From contig NZ_JAPVLU010000034.1 of assembly GCF_027158205.1 (NCBI RefSeq), positions 1 to 64,000 on the forward strand: a stretch of DNA of 64,000 nucleotides. The letters are read 5' to 3'. The DNA comes from Streptomyces sp. H39-S7. Its GTDB lineage: Bacteria; Actinomycetota; Actinomycetes; Streptomycetales; Streptomycetaceae. Below are positions 8,256 through 17,649 of the stretch, one piece after another. A model generated the notes under the pieces. That model searched no databases, was not told the origin of the DNA, and saw only the letters and a list, made by a program, of their open reading frames with translations. The position numbers and the translations under genes were made by a program. Within the stretch, counting starts at the first letter, position 1. The number at the start of each line of letters is the position of its first letter.

Positions 8256-8933
8256 TCATGACGTCTTGACCGCGATCAGGGACTTCACCAATCCCGCCAT
8301 GTGTTCACTGATCACCCGCGAGTCGGGAAAGTAGAATTTCATCTCCGACCGACTGATCAACTCCGTGCTCAGCACCGAGCGCAGCCCTTCCTCCGTACTC
8401 CCGGCCCGGCTGTGCGCCAGCGGCCAGTAACGCGCCAATTGCGCACGGGCGTTCACCGGCAGGATCTGGAATCCCGGGAACAGCCAGTGGGGCTCGATCG
8501 GGAAGTACCGGTACGGGGTCTGCACCCAGTGGCGGGGGGCCAGCGCGTGCACCGCGTCGGCGAAACGATTCCGCTGGGCGTGGCCGCCGACGTGCTCGAG
8601 CACCGAGTTCGAGTACACCAGGTCGTAGTCGCCGCAGTCGAGAAGGTCCTTCGGCAGGTCGCAGGCATCGCCGTACTCGGCGCGGATCCAGTCCGGGGAC
8701 TGCGGCGGATGCTCCTCCAGGTTGACCACATGGACGCGGGCGGGCCGCACCGGCGCCCGCAGCCATGTCTCGACCGTACCGCCGAGGTCGATCACGCTCA
8801 TCGAGCCGATGGTGGGAAAGACGGTCGTGAGCGTCTCCCACCGGCGCGCCCGCATACGTGCGCCCAGTGAATTCGGCGCGTCGACGAATCGATTCCGCAG
8901 GCTGTGCGCGTCCAATCGATACGGTTCGAGCAT
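8256..8933 (-). CDS. Class I SAM-dependent methyltransferase
   Basis: 225 residues from ATG 8933. A class I methyltransferase core is visible: motif I as MSVIDLGGTVETW near residue 46, an acidic residue ending strand 2 (HVVNLEEHP), motif II around GDACDLPKDL, and the DYDLVYSNSVLEHVGG motif IV/post-II of Methyltransf_11-like enzymes. The glycine loop is shorter than the usual DxGxGxG, which is common in sugar- or lipid-acting members. Placed 64 nt upstream of the Wzz-like gene, it may modify a polysaccharide unit; this is inference. Substrate unknown. Confidence 0.8.
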   Translation of the reverse strand: MLEPYRLDAHSLRNRFVDAPNSLGARMRARRWETLTTVFPTIGSMSVIDLGGTVETWLRAPVRPARVHVVNLEEHPPQSPDWIRAEYGDACDLPKDLLDCGDYDLVYSNSVLEHVGGHAQRNRFADAVHALAPRHWVQTPYRYFPIEPHWLFPGFQILPVNARAQLARYWPLAHSRAGSTEEGLRSVLSTELISRSEMKFYFPDSRVISEHMAGLVKSLIAVKTS

Positions 8934-9199
8934 TCCCGCCCCCCAGAGCAGTCCTCATCCGTCTCCGCGGCGGAACTCCCCGGTCCGCCGTTCCGTTCGC
9001 TCGCCACCTCGGACATCGCGTCGATGGACGCGGCAGTCGTGACCGCGTCCGGGCGCGCGAACGTCCGGCGGACCGAACATACCTCGGAATGCCTGCCATC
9101 GGGGTCACTCGCGGAATATGATCTCGGAATTCCGCGCACCGATCCGCCCGCGGGCCGAAACATCATTTTCGGCCACCCGCTGGTCAGCCCGTCAGAGCG

Positions 9200-9255
9200 C
9201 AACCAGGCCACCTGAGTTCGGCTCTCTGGTTGATCAAATGGAAAGCGTGTATAAG
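9200..9255 (+). promoter_or_regulatory. Candidate promoter and inverted repeat upstream of HAF gene
   Basis: The 423-bp gap 8934-9356 has a relatively AT-rich part. CAACCAG (9200-9206) and CTGGTTG (9226-9232) form a perfect 7-bp inverted repeat 26 bp centre to centre, and a -10-like TATAAG lies at 9250-9255. A regulator binding the repeat would sit over the -35 area. The rest of the gap, 8934-9199, shows no gene or strong signal. Confidence 0.4.
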
Positions 9256-9356
9256 AGGAGCGAAGCGGGGGTCGATCCGCCGGGAGCCACCGGGGGGCCG
9301 GAGGGAAGAATTCCGGGTGGTTCTGCTCCCTCGATCATTTCCTCCGGAGGGGCACC

Positions 9357-10556
9357 ATGAAAGTGAAGCGATTACCCGCATTCCTGCTCGCGTCCTTGGG
9401 CGCGCTCGCGCTGCTCGCACCGACCGCCGGACAGGCGCTCGCCGCCGGCTCCGGGACGGCGGGTCCGCCGCCGTCGGTGTGGTACTCGGCCGACGACCTC
9501 GGCACGCTCGGAGGCACCACCAGCTCCGCGTCCGCGCTCGACGGCGACACGGTCGTCGGGACCTCGCAGTTGGCCGGGGACGCGACCCGTCACGCGTTCG
9601 CCTACCAGTTGCACAGCCACACCATGACCGACCTCGGGACCCTCGGCACCTCCAGCCAGGCGGTGGACGTGCAGGGCGCCTACGTCGTCGGCACCTCCGC
9701 GCTCTCCGACGGCGGCCCGGTGCACGCGTTCGCGTACAGCCTGCCGAAGCACCGGATGGCCGACATCGGCACGCTGGGCGGCAGCAGCGCCGACGTCGCC
9801 GGTATCAGCGGTCGCACCGTCGTGGGCTCGTCATCGCTCCCCGGTGACACCGTGGCGCACGCGTACGCCTATGACCTGAACACGCGCACCATGACCGATC
9901 TGGGCAGCCTCGCCGGTCCGGCGGGCAGCAGCTCCGCGACCGCCATCAGCGGGTCCATCGTGGTCGGTACCTCCACAGTTCCCGGCGCACCCGGCGCCGC
10001 CAGGCACGGCTACGCCTACGACCTGACCACCCGCACCATGACCGATCTCGGCACTCTCGGCGGCACCTACAGCACCGCTCACGCCGTCAGCGGGCACACC
10101 GTCGTGGGCCAGTCACGGACGGCGGGCGACTCCGACGTCCACGGCTACGCGTACGACCTGGGCACCGGCATCCGGACCGACCTCGGGCCCGATCTCAAGA
10201 TCGGCCAGATCGTGGGCGGGCGGACCGCGGCGGGCTCGGACAGCCTCGTCGCCTTCACCTTCGACCTCGTGACGCACACGATCGTCACGATCCCCGGTCG
10301 CGGCGTCACCGAGGTCAACGCGATGACCGGCAATCTGCTGGTCGGCAACATCTTCGCCGTCAACTCCTTCGCGTACATCTACGACGTGCGGACCGCCGTC
10401 CGAACCGACCTCCCGTCCCTTGGCGGCCTCAACTCGCACGCGGTACAGCTGAACCGCGCCGGAGTCGTCGTCGGGAGCGCGGCCCTGCCGCCTCCCGACT
10501 CCCACACCGCGAACGGGCCCTACCACGCCACCGTCTGGCGCCCGCACACCGGCTGA
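9357..10556 (+). CDS. Secreted HAF-repeat protein
   Basis: 399 residues from ATG 9357 (GGAGGGG upstream). A Sec signal peptide ends near AGQALAAGSG (about residue 32). The mature protein is a chain of about eight 35-45-residue repeats of the pattern M-T-D-L-G-T-L-G-G...A-x-x-[IV]-S-G...V-V-G-x-S...H-A-[FY]-A-Y, the HAF repeat named for its His-Ala-Phe signature. Such repeats are predicted to fold as extracellular beta-propeller blades. No enzymatic motif is visible. A hairpin terminator follows. Role unknown; adhesion or binding outside the cell is the usual guess for the family. Confidence 0.88.
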   Translation: MKVKRLPAFLLASLGALALLAPTAGQALAAGSGTAGPPPSVWYSADDLGTLGGTTSSASALDGDTVVGTSQLAGDATRHAFAYQLHSHTMTDLGTLGTSSQAVDVQGAYVVGTSALSDGGPVHAFAYSLPKHRMADIGTLGGSSADVAGISGRTVVGSSSLPGDTVAHAYAYDLNTRTMTDLGSLAGPAGSSSATAISGSIVVGTSTVPGAPGAARHGYAYDLTTRTMTDLGTLGGTYSTAHAVSGHTVVGQSRTAGDSDVHGYAYDLGTGIRTDLGPDLKIGQIVGGRTAAGSDSLVAFTFDLVTHTIVTIPGRGVTEVNAMTGNLLVGNIFAVNSFAYIYDVRTAVRTDLPSLGGLNSHAVQLNRAGVVVGSAALPPPDSHTANGPYHATVWRPHTG

Positions 10557-10598
10557 CGTCCGCGCGTCCTCCCCTCGGGATGCCGGTGGCCGTCGCCG

Positions 10599-10635
10599 GG
10601 CCCCGGGCGAGCCGAAGTGCCGCCCGCCCGGGGCC
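10599..10635. terminator. Bidirectional hairpin between HAF and phosphoketolase genes
   Basis: GGCCCCGGGCG (10599-10609) and CGCCCGGGGCC (10625-10635) pair perfectly over 11 bp with a 15-nt loop, between two convergent genes. Confidence 0.65.
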
Positions 10636-10686
10636 TGGGCGCGGCCGGTGTCCCCGCCGCGGACGACCCCTCGATCCCGCGAGAGC

Positions 10687-13068
10687 TCACCCCTCCCAGC
10701 TCCACTCCTCGACCTCGGGCAGGTCCGTGCCGTGCTCCCGGATCCAGGCGTGGTGCCGGGTCCGGATGTCCTCCAGCAACTGGCGGACCGGCGCCGCGCG
10801 TACCGCGAGGCCCGGCACCCGGTCGATGACGTCCATCGCCAGGCGGTAGCGGTCCAGGTCGTTGCGGACCACCATGTCGAAGGGCGTCGTCGTGGTGCCG
10901 ATCTCCTTGTACCCGCGGACGTGCAGATTCGCGTGTCCGGTGCGGCGGTAGGCGAGCCGGTGGATCAGCCACGGGTAGCCGTGGTAGGCGAAGATGACGG
11001 GCTTGTCCTGGGTGAACAGCGCGTCGTAGTCGGGGTCGGACATGCCGTGCGGGTGCTCCTCCTTGGGCAGCAGCCGCGCGAGGTCGACGACGTTGACCAC
11101 CCGGACGGCGAGGTCCGGCAGGTGACGGCGGAGCAGCGCGGCGGCGGCCAGCACCTCCAGCGTCGGCACGTCGCCCGCGCAGGCCAGCACCACATCGGGG
11201 TCCCGTGCACTGTCCTCGGTGCCGGCCCACGACCAGATGCCAGCGCCGCGGGCGCAGTGCTGCCGGGCGTCGTCCAGGCCGAGCCAGTCGAAGGTGGGCT
11301 GCTTGCCGGCCACGACGACGTTGACGTAGTCGCGGGAGCGCAGGACGTGGTCGGCCACCGACAGCAGGGTGTTGGTGTCCGGCGGCAGGTAGACCCGCAC
11401 CACCTCGGGGGCCTTGTTCAGGACGTGGTCGATGAAGCCGGGGTCCTGGTGCGAGAAGCCGTTGTGGTCCTGCCGCCACACATGGGAGGTCAGCAGGTAG
11501 TTGAGCGAGGCGATCGGGTGGCGCCAGGGGAGTTTGCGGGTGACGCGCAGCCACTTGATGTGCTGGTTGACCATGGAGTCGACGATGTGGACGAACGCCT
11601 CGTAGCAGGAGAACAGTCCGTGCCGTCCGGTCAGCAGGTACCCCTCCAGCCAGCCCTGGCAGGTGTGTTCCGACAGGATCTCCATGACGCGGCCGTGCCG
11701 GTCGAGGTTCTCGTCGACATCCAGGGTCTCGGCCTGCCAGGCCTTGCCGGTGGCCCGGTAGAGGTCCTGGAGCCGGTTGGACGCCGTCTCGTCCGGGCCG
11801 ACGACGCGGAAATCGCGCCGGTCCGCCGTGTCGGCCATGATCTGGGCCAGCATGCCGCCGAGGACATGGGTGGGCTCGTGCTGGGTCGCACCGGGCTTGT
11901 CGACGGGGACGGCGTAGTGCTCCAGCGCCGGGACGGGCAGGTCGCGCAGGAGCACACCGCCGTTGGCATGCGGGGTGGCGCCGAGTCGGCGGGTGCCCTC
12001 CGGCACACACGCGAGGACCTGCCCGGTGGGGCGGCCCTCGGCGTCGAAGAGTTCTTCCGGCCGGTAGGAGCGCAGCCACGCCTCCAGTTGGCGCAGGTGC
12101 TCGGGGTTGTCCCGCACCCCGGACAGCGGCACCTGGTGGGCGCGCCACGTGCCCTCCACCGGCAGCCCGTCGACCTCTGCGGGACCCGTCCACCCCTTGG
12201 GGGTGCGCAGCACGATCATCGGCCAGGGCTCGCGCGCGGTGGCGCCGTCCTCGCGGGCGGCGCGCTGGATCGCGCCGATGCGGTCGAGGGCGGTGTCCAT
12301 CGCCGCGGCCATCGCCCGGTGGACGGTCATCGGGTCGTCGCCGGTGACGTACAGCGGATCGTGACCGTAGCCGCGCAGCAGCTCGTCGAGTTCGGACGCG
12401 GGCAGCCGGGCGAGGACCGCCGGATTGGCGATCTTGTAGCCGTTCAGGTGCAGAATGGGCAGCACCGCTCCGTCGTGCACCGGGTCGAGGAACTTGTTGG
12501 AGTGCCAGGACGTGGCCAGGGGTCCGGTCTCCGCCTCGCCGTCCCCGATCACGCACGCCACCAGCAGGCCGGGGTTGTCCAGCGCGGCACCGTACGCGTG
12601 GGACAGGGAGTAACCCAGCTCGCCGCCCTCGTGGATCGATCCGGGGGTCTCGGGCGCGACATGGCTGGGCACTCCCCCCGGGAAGGAGAACTGACGGAAC
12701 AGCCGCGCCATGCCGTCGGCGTCCCGCCCGATGTCCGGATACGTCTGCGAGTACGTCCCCTCCAGCCAGGAGTTGGCCAGCACCGCCGGTCCGCCGTGGC
12801 CGGGTCCCCACACGCACAGCGCGTCCTGCCCGCGGGCTTTGATCACCCGGTTGAGGTGGGTGTGGACCAGGTTCAGCCCGGGGGAAGTGCCCCAGTGGCC
12901 GAGCAGCCGGGGCTTGGTGTCCTCCGGCACCAGGGGCCGTCGCAGCAGGGCGTTGCCCATGAGGTAGATCTGCCCGGCCGCCAGGAAGTTGGCGGCCCGC
13001 CAGTGGGCATCCAGCGACTGGAGCTCCGCATCAGCGATATCCGGGGTCGGGGTCGGGACGTCGCGCAT
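10687..13068 (-). CDS. xfp: Phosphoketolase (xylulose-5-P/fructose-6-P)
   Basis: 793 residues. ATG 13068 is chosen because GGAGG sits 5 nt before it; the in-frame TTG at 13080 lies inside that ribosome-binding site. The enzyme is a thiamine-diphosphate phosphoketolase that splits xylulose-5-phosphate (and often fructose-6-phosphate) with phosphate to give acetyl-phosphate. Family signatures are present throughout: [20 protein letters not shown] near residue 60, WGPGHGGPA, the TPP motif [15 protein letters not shown] near 165, [13 protein letters not shown] and [12 protein letters not shown]. The acetate kinase partner often found beside it is not here; the DNA upstream is decayed. Confidence 0.97.
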   Translation of the reverse strand: MRDVPTPTPDIADAELQSLDAHWRAANFLAAGQIYLMGNALLRRPLVPEDTKPRLLGHWGTSPGLNLVHTHLNRVIKARGQDALCVWGPGHGGPAVLANSWLEGTYSQTYPDIGRDADGMARLFRQFSFPGGVPSHVAPETPGSIHEGGELGYSLSHAYGAALDNPGLLVACVIGDGEAETGPLATSWHSNKFLDPVHDGAVLPILHLNGYKIANPAVLARLPASELDELLRGYGHDPLYVTGDDPMTVHRAMAAAMDTALDRIGAIQRAAREDGATAREPWPMIVLRTPKGWTGPAEVDGLPVEGTWRAHQVPLSGVRDNPEHLRQLEAWLRSYRPEELFDAEGRPTGQVLACVPEGTRRLGATPHANGGVLLRDLPVPALEHYAVPVDKPGATQHEPTHVLGGMLAQIMADTADRRDFRVVGPDETASNRLQDLYRATGKAWQAETLDVDENLDRHGRVMEILSEHTCQGWLEGYLLTGRHGLFSCYEAFVHIVDSMVNQHIKWLRVTRKLPWRHPIASLNYLLTSHVWRQDHNGFSHQDPGFIDHVLNKAPEVVRVYLPPDTNTLLSVADHVLRSRDYVNVVVAGKQPTFDWLGLDDARQHCARGAGIWSWAGTEDSARDPDVVLACAGDVPTLEVLAAAALLRRHLPDLAVRVVNVVDLARLLPKEEHPHGMSDPDYDALFTQDKPVIFAYHGYPWLIHRLAYRRTGHANLHVRGYKEIGTTTTPFDMVVRNDLDRYRLAMDVIDRVPGLAVRAAPVRQLLEDIRTRHHAWIREHGTDLPEVEEWSWEG

Positions 13069-13080
13069 GTCGTCCTCCAA

Positions 13081-13988
13081 AGCTCGTGGTGGTCCCCTTG
13101 AACCTTCCCCTGCCCCCTACCCGGCGGGCAGGGCCATACGGGTCGCGTCGGCGCGGGCCGGACTCGGCGGTCAGCTGGCGGGCAGCGTGATGCCCATCGG
13201 CGCCGCCTCCTCGGTGGCGGCGGCCAGTTCCAGCCGCGCGGTCGCGGGGTCGTCCGGGCGGCAGCGAAGCGACAGGGCCTGGGCTTACCGCGCCCTGAAC
13301 GTCCTCGCGGCCGGCCAGTGCGCCATCGCCAGGTTGCCGGAGAGCGCGGCCCGCAGGTCTGCGGTCGGGACGAACTGCCGGCCGCGAGCTGGCCGAGGCA
13401 CTGTCCCGCCACGCGGACACCGCGCGCGTCGCGGGCACCGCGCACGCACCGGCCGGTACGGTGCCGTACGACGAGCGCAGTACGGAAGCGCTGGTCATGG
13501 CGTATGTGGAGGCGGACGGTTCGAGCGACGACCCGGCCGAGGCGACCGCCTACGCGGCGGCCAGTGCCGCGGACCCCGAGCGGGTCCGCGCTCTGCACGA
13601 CCGGCGCGCCGACCGGCTGGAACGGAACGCAACCTGGGGAACCCGGGCCGGCGCCCTGCCCTATCACCGCGAGCGCGGAGCGGACCCCGGCGGCCGAGGC
13701 CGGACGGCGCTCAGCGAGGCGCTGCGACTCTGCACGGAGCAGGCGCAGGCGCAGGCGCAGGTCCACGGTCTCGGTGTCGGCGACGGTGCGGGCCTAACTG
13801 CCGTGGTGGCGCACCATCATCGGTTCGCCGGTGTCCAGGAAAGCGCCACCTCCCGACCGGGCGCTCCCGTCCCCCGGCGGCCCCGCCGGAACCGCCCGTA
13901 CGCGGACGAGGATCATGGACGCCGGCGAACCGCCATCCGGGGCCGCCCCCGGCCGGACCCGTCCGCGAACCCCCGGACCCGAGGACGC
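13081..13988. pseudogene. Decayed coding sequence between phosphoketolase and AEC transporter
   Basis: About 900 bp without an intact gene but with coding-like pieces. Leftward, 13171-13284 reads LELAAATEEAAPMGITLPAS at its end, and a TAA at 13285-13287 separates it from more in-frame, TPR-like sequence (LRAALSGNLAMAHWPAART). This looks like the tail of a regulator broken by a stop. Rightward, about 13381-13700 has strong third-position GC (ALVMAYVEADGSSDDPAEA then RVRALHDRRADRLERNATW) but no credible start or end of a known family. I interpret the stretch as two decayed genes. Confidence 0.4.
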
Positions 13989-14954
13989 ATGAACTCCCTG
14001 CTCGCCTGCTTCGCCCCGATCTGGATACTCACCGCGGCCGGCTACCTGGTCAGCCGCACGGGTCTGCTGGGCGAGCAGGCGGAACCCGTCCTCGGCCGGT
14101 TCGTCTTCCATGTGGCCATGCCCGCCGCGCTGTTCGTCATGATCTCCAAGGCACGCCTCGACACCTTCGCGAACACCTCGATGATCGCCTTCGCCGCCGG
14201 CACCGTCGCGGTCTGCGCGCTCGGCCTCCTGACCGCTCGCAGGCTCTTCCACCACCGGCTCGCCGACCAGGCGGTCAGCAGCATGGCGGCCGGGTACGTC
14301 AACTCGGCCAACCTCGGGATCCCGGTGGCCCTTCAGGTGCTCGGGGACGCCTCGTTCGTCGCCCAGATCCTGCTGTTCCAGGTGCTGCTGATCTCCCCGG
14401 TCATCCTGACCCTGCTCGACGCCGGCACCGGCGCCGGCAACGGCGTCGGCAACGGCGTCGGCGGGAAGAGCGGCGGCCTCACCCGGATGCTGCTGATGCC
14501 GGTCCGCAACCCGATCATCATGGCCTCGGCCCTGGGCGCCGTCGTCTCCGCCGCGGGCTGGCGGCTCCCGACAGCCCTCGGCCACTCCTGTGAACTCCTG
14601 GGCGCGGCCGCCGTCCCCACCGCCCTGCTCACCCTCGGCATGTCCCTGCACGGCCGCCCGGCGGCCACCGGCCCGGGGCAACGACTCGAGGTCGGGGTGA
14701 CCGTCGCTCTCAAGACCCTGGTGCAACCGCTCATCGCCCTGGCGGTCGGCGGCCTCCTCCTGCATCTGCCGCGCCACCAGCTGCTCGCCGTGGTGCTCTG
14801 CTCCGCGCTGCCCACCGCCCAGAACGCCTTCATCTACGCGCGCCAGTACGACCTGGACACCGGCCTCGCCCGCGACTCGGTGATGGTTTCCACCCTCGTC
14901 TCGATGGCCACCCTGTCCATCGTCTACTGGACCCTGGGTCCGTCCCACCCGTAG
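13989..14954 (+). CDS. AEC-family (auxin efflux carrier-like) transporter
   Basis: 321 residues from ATG 13989 (GAGG upstream); a longer in-frame reading through 13461 runs through decayed sequence and is not used. The protein has about ten hydrophobic helices in two halves. Typical AEC features are the PIWILTAAGYLVSRTG start, FVFHVAMPAALF, the YVNSANLGIPVA motif (Asn and Gly-Ile-Pro in helix 4/5), NPIIMASALG and the second-half LCSALPTAQNAFIYA. AEC permeases export small carboxylates or similar anions in bacteria. A Gly/Asn repeat loop (GAGNGVGNGVGGKSGG) forms the central cytoplasmic linker. Substrate unknown. Confidence 0.9.
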   Translation: MNSLLACFAPIWILTAAGYLVSRTGLLGEQAEPVLGRFVFHVAMPAALFVMISKARLDTFANTSMIAFAAGTVAVCALGLLTARRLFHHRLADQAVSSMAAGYVNSANLGIPVALQVLGDASFVAQILLFQVLLISPVILTLLDAGTGAGNGVGNGVGGKSGGLTRMLLMPVRNPIIMASALGAVVSAAGWRLPTALGHSCELLGAAAVPTALLTLGMSLHGRPAATGPGQRLEVGVTVALKTLVQPLIALAVGGLLLHLPRHQLLAVVLCSALPTAQNAFIYARQYDLDTGLARDSVMVSTLVSMATLSIVYWTLGPSHP

Positions 14955-14998
14955 AAACCGCTGGCGCTCCCCCGGGCGACGGCCGCACCCTGTATCCC

Positions 14999-15613
14999 GT
15001 GGAAGAACCGGAACACCCCCTCGACGAGCCGAAACGCCGGATCCGCGCCCGGCACACGGAGACCACCGTCACCGTCTACCAGGCCTACCCGCCCCACATC
15101 GGCCTCCCCGCGGCCGCCACCGGCCGCTTCCCGGCGGCCTGGCAGCGCGACCGCATGACGTGGATCAAGCCTTCGTTCCTGTGGATGATGTACCGCTGCG
15201 GCTGGGGCGCGAAGGAGGGGCAGGAGACCGTGCTCGCCGTCGAGATCACGCGGGAGGGGTTCGCGTGGGCGCTGCGGCACGCGTGCCTCTCGCACTACGA
15301 GCGCGGGCTCCATCCGGACCAGGCCGCCTGGAAGCGCGAGCTCAAGCGCTCCCCCGCCCGCGTGCAGTGGGACCCCGAACGCGATCTCCGGCTCCAGCCG
15401 CTGCCGTACCGCTCCCTCCAGCTCGGCCTGTCGGGCGGCGCGGCCGGCCGGTACGCGGACGAGTGGACGGTCGCCATCACGGACGTGACACCGCTCGCCC
15501 AGGAGATCCACGCCCTGGTCAGCGCCGGAGACCTGGACACCGCCGGCGGGCTCCTTCCCGGCGAACCTCCCTATCCGGTCGACCAGAGGCTCCTGGCGGC
15601 GCTCCTGCCGTAG
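14999..15613 (+). CDS. DUF4291 family protein
   Basis: 204 residues from GTG 14999, only 44 nt after the AEC gene. The conserved DUF4291 core is clear: RIRARHTETTVTVYQAY near residue 15, then RDRMTWIKPSFLWMMYRCGW, VEITREGFAWALRHACLSH and WDPERDLRLQPLPYRSLQ. The family is soluble, about 200 residues, widespread in actinobacteria and fungi and without a known biochemical role; the invariant Arg/Trp/Lys set suggests nucleotide or phosphate binding, which is only inference. It is followed by a strong terminator. Confidence 0.93.
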   Translation: MEEPEHPLDEPKRRIRARHTETTVTVYQAYPPHIGLPAAATGRFPAAWQRDRMTWIKPSFLWMMYRCGWGAKEGQETVLAVEITREGFAWALRHACLSHYERGLHPDQAAWKRELKRSPARVQWDPERDLRLQPLPYRSLQLGLSGGAAGRYADEWTVAITDVTPLAQEIHALVSAGDLDTAGGLLPGEPPYPVDQRLLAALLP

Positions 15614-15670
15614 GCGGGCAGCGGCCCGGGGGACGCCGTGCTCGGCCGGCGGGGCGTCCAACGTGACGGA

Positions 15671-15711
15671 CCCGATGCCCTCCGGGCCGCAACCGGCCCG
15701 AGGGCATCGGG
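15671..15711. terminator. Bidirectional terminator
   Basis: The arm 15671-15688 pairs with 15695-15711 over 17 bp with one bulged C and a 6-nt loop. It lies between convergent genes. Confidence 0.75.
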
Positions 15712-15760
15712 CTGGGAAGAACGGCAGATGGCGGCCGTCGTTCGCGGATCCGTGCGCAGG

Positions 15761-16291
15761 TCAGTGACGCCCTTCGCGCCGCCCGCGGGGTACCGCGAAG
15801 TCGGTCAGCAGGGCGGATCCCGGCAGGAGGGCCGACCATGGGCCGCTCCAGGTGAGCACGGCGGTGCCGGATGTGGGGAATTTGGTGCGGGCGCGGTCCA
15901 GGTGGTCGCCGTCCGCCTCTCCCGTGAGGCGCAGGGTCAGTTCCTGGAGACCGGGGTTGTGGCCGACCAGCAGCAACGTCCGGACGGCGGGGGGCGCTTC
16001 GCGGACGAAGGCGAGCAGGTCGTCCTCGTGGGCGCCGTAGAGGCGCGGGTCGTGGCGGACCGGTGGGGCCGTCGCCAGTTCGGCGGAGGCCAGTCCCCAT
16101 GTCTGGCGGGTGCGGCGCGCGGTGGAGCACAGGACGAGGTCGGGCAGCACGCCCGCCGCGGCCAGACCGCGGCCGGCGGCGGGGGCGTCGCGCAGGCCGC
16201 GGGCGTTCAGCGGACGGTCGTGGTCGGGGACGCCCTCGGGCCAGGCGGACTTGGCGTGCCGCAGGATCACCAGCCGCCGCGTCCCGCTCAC
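15761..16291 (-). CDS. SixA-like histidine phosphatase
   Basis: 176 residues of the histidine-phosphatase (phosphoglycerate-mutase-like) superfamily. The catalytic RHG-type motif is LVILRHAKSAWPEG at residues 7-20 (phospho-accepting His in RHAKS). The second catalytic His is in LLVGHNPGLQELTL, and LCSTARRTRQTW supplies the phosphate-pocket Arg. The LRHAKS variant is that of the SixA subgroup of small protein or metabolite phosphatases. Its start overlaps the stop of the upstream gene by four bases (ATGA), so the two are co-translated. Confidence 0.9.
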   Translation of the reverse strand: MSGTRRLVILRHAKSAWPEGVPDHDRPLNARGLRDAPAAGRGLAAAGVLPDLVLCSTARRTRQTWGLASAELATAPPVRHDPRLYGAHEDDLLAFVREAPPAVRTLLLVGHNPGLQELTLRLTGEADGDHLDRARTKFPTSGTAVLTWSGPWSALLPGSALLTDFAVPRGRREGRH

Positions 16292-17001
16292 GCCGGCGCC
16301 CCGGCGGAGCGGGGGCGGCCGATCTCGCGGACGACTTCCAGGCCGAGGACGCGGTCGAGGTGGGCGAAAGTCTCGAACTTGCCGCCGGCCGGCACGTCCT
16401 CGGCGGTCTCCAGCTCGCGCAGCAGCCGGAACACCTGCGGAGTGTCGAGGGAGTCCTCCAGGGCGGCCCGGGCCGTGCGCACCAGGTCGGCGGCCATCGG
16501 CTTCGACGGCTCCTCGGCCCAGTCCGCCACCGCGCCCCGCCAGCGGGCCAGCACGCGTCCGGCCTCGGTGATCTCCTCGGACGTGACGACGCGCGGCTCG
16601 TGGTGCGGGTGGCCGAGCAGGAGCGCCCGTACGGCGAGCACGTCCTGGTCCAGCGGTCCCGTGCCGCTCGCCTCGCCGACCCGGAGGGTGGCGCCGCCCG
16701 CACCCTCAAAGGCGCGCGGGGTGAGGTGCACGACCGGTGGACCGCCCAGCACCTCGGTGATCTCCTCGAGGGTGCCGGTGGCGTCGGCCGGGCGGATGCC
16801 CGCGGCGTCGGCCGACGGAACGGGCGGCCCGGTCCGTCCCAGGAGCACGGCCCGGCCGCGCAGCTCGACGACGCGCGCCAGCACGTCCGTGACGAGGAGC
16901 ACCCGCAGCCCGGTCAGATCGCCGGGTTCGCCGTCCTGCGGCGCATGGGCGCAGATCCGCAGCGGACCGGGGCCGGTCAGTTCATCCACGATGCTCAGCA
17001 C
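16288..17001 (-). CDS. Degenerate cysteinyl-tRNA-synthetase-like protein
   Basis: 237 residues. The C-terminal half matches the helical DALR region of cysteinyl-tRNA synthetase or MshC (AVRALLLGHPHHEP, LARWRGAVADWAEE, then RAALEDSLDTPQVFRLLREL and HLDRVLGLEVV). The N-terminal segment LRICAHAPQDGEPGDLTGLR with VLLVTDVLARVVELRGRAVL lines up with the synthetase beginning, but the HIGH box is replaced by a sequence like DLTG. The KMSKS loop and zinc cysteines are absent. It cannot activate cysteine by the usual chemistry and may be a regulatory or tRNA-binding paralogue. It is translationally coupled to the SixA-like phosphatase. Confidence 0.75.
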   Translation of the reverse strand: MLSIVDELTGPGPLRICAHAPQDGEPGDLTGLRVLLVTDVLARVVELRGRAVLLGRTGPPVPSADAAGIRPADATGTLEEITEVLGGPPVVHLTPRAFEGAGGATLRVGEASGTGPLDQDVLAVRALLLGHPHHEPRVVTSEEITEAGRVLARWRGAVADWAEEPSKPMAADLVRTARAALEDSLDTPQVFRLLRELETAEDVPAGGKFETFAHLDRVLGLEVVREIGRPRSAGAPA

Positions 17002-17051
17002 AGCACCGACCCTAGGCGCTCCGGCCCCGCCATGACACGTCGTCGGGACGG

Positions 17052-17396
17052 TCAGGCGTCCTGGGCCGGTGCGCCGGCCGTCCGGCGGCGCAGCTCGTCG
17101 TTGAGGCGCAGGGCCTCTTCGAGCTGGTCCTCCAGGATGACGATGCGGCAGGCCGTGTCGATGGCGGTGCCCTGGTCGACGAGTTCGCGGGCGCGGGCGG
17201 CGATGCGCAGCTGGTAGCGGGAGTAACGGCGGTGGCCGCCCTCCGAACGCAGGGGGGTGATCAGGCGTGCGTCACCCAGCGACCGCAGGAAGGCGGGCGT
17301 GGTGCCGATCATCGCCGCGGCACGGCCCATGGTGTAGGCGGGGTAGTCGTCGTCGTCGAACTTGTCGGTCGGATTCGTAGGGCTTCTGGGAGTCAT
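17052..17396 (-). CDS. MerR-family regulator
   Basis: 114 residues from ATG 17396 (AGAGGTG upstream). The MerR winged helix is AYTMGRAAAMIGTTPAFLRS then LRSEGGHRRYSRYQL at residues 19-62, followed by a dimerising coiled coil (VILEDQLEEALRLNDEL). There is no C-terminal ligand domain or metal cysteines. This short MerR type in streptomycetes commonly sits near cold-shock and DEAD-box helicase genes, as here. It diverges from the STAS gene across a 253-bp gap that contains a 34-bp palindrome, a plausible operator for it. Confidence 0.88.
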   Translation of the reverse strand: MTPRSPTNPTDKFDDDDYPAYTMGRAAAMIGTTPAFLRSLGDARLITPLRSEGGHRRYSRYQLRIAARARELVDQGTAIDTACRIVILEDQLEEALRLNDELRRRTAGAPAQDA

Positions 17397-17555
17397 TGCA
17401 CCTCTGCGGCGTACGGCCCACTCGGGGGAAGCGACAGCCGGAGATCACCGACGTCCATCCTTACGCCAGAAAACCTAACAACCCGATCGCGAAATGTCTA
17501 TTGCGGCCGAGATAGATTTACGATCGCCAGGAAGCCAGGTACGCTGCCATCGCCC

Positions 17556-17589
17556 CCCTCGCCGGAGGTCGGCCGACTTCCGGCGAGGG
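17556..17589. promoter_or_regulatory. 34-bp near-perfect palindrome between merR and STAS genes
   Basis: CCCTCGCCGGA (17556-17566) and TCCGGCGAGGG (17579-17589) pair perfectly, and the centre GTCGGCCGAC (17568-17577) is itself palindromic. Only one base pair, G67/T78 of the 17500s, breaks the symmetry. It could be an operator for the MerR protein or an RNA hairpin in the STAS leader. Confidence 0.6.
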
Positions 17590-17649
17590 AGGGGCGGGGG
17601 GCGGTACCGGCACACCCATATTCCGCGATCTTGATCTTCGGGAGAGACC

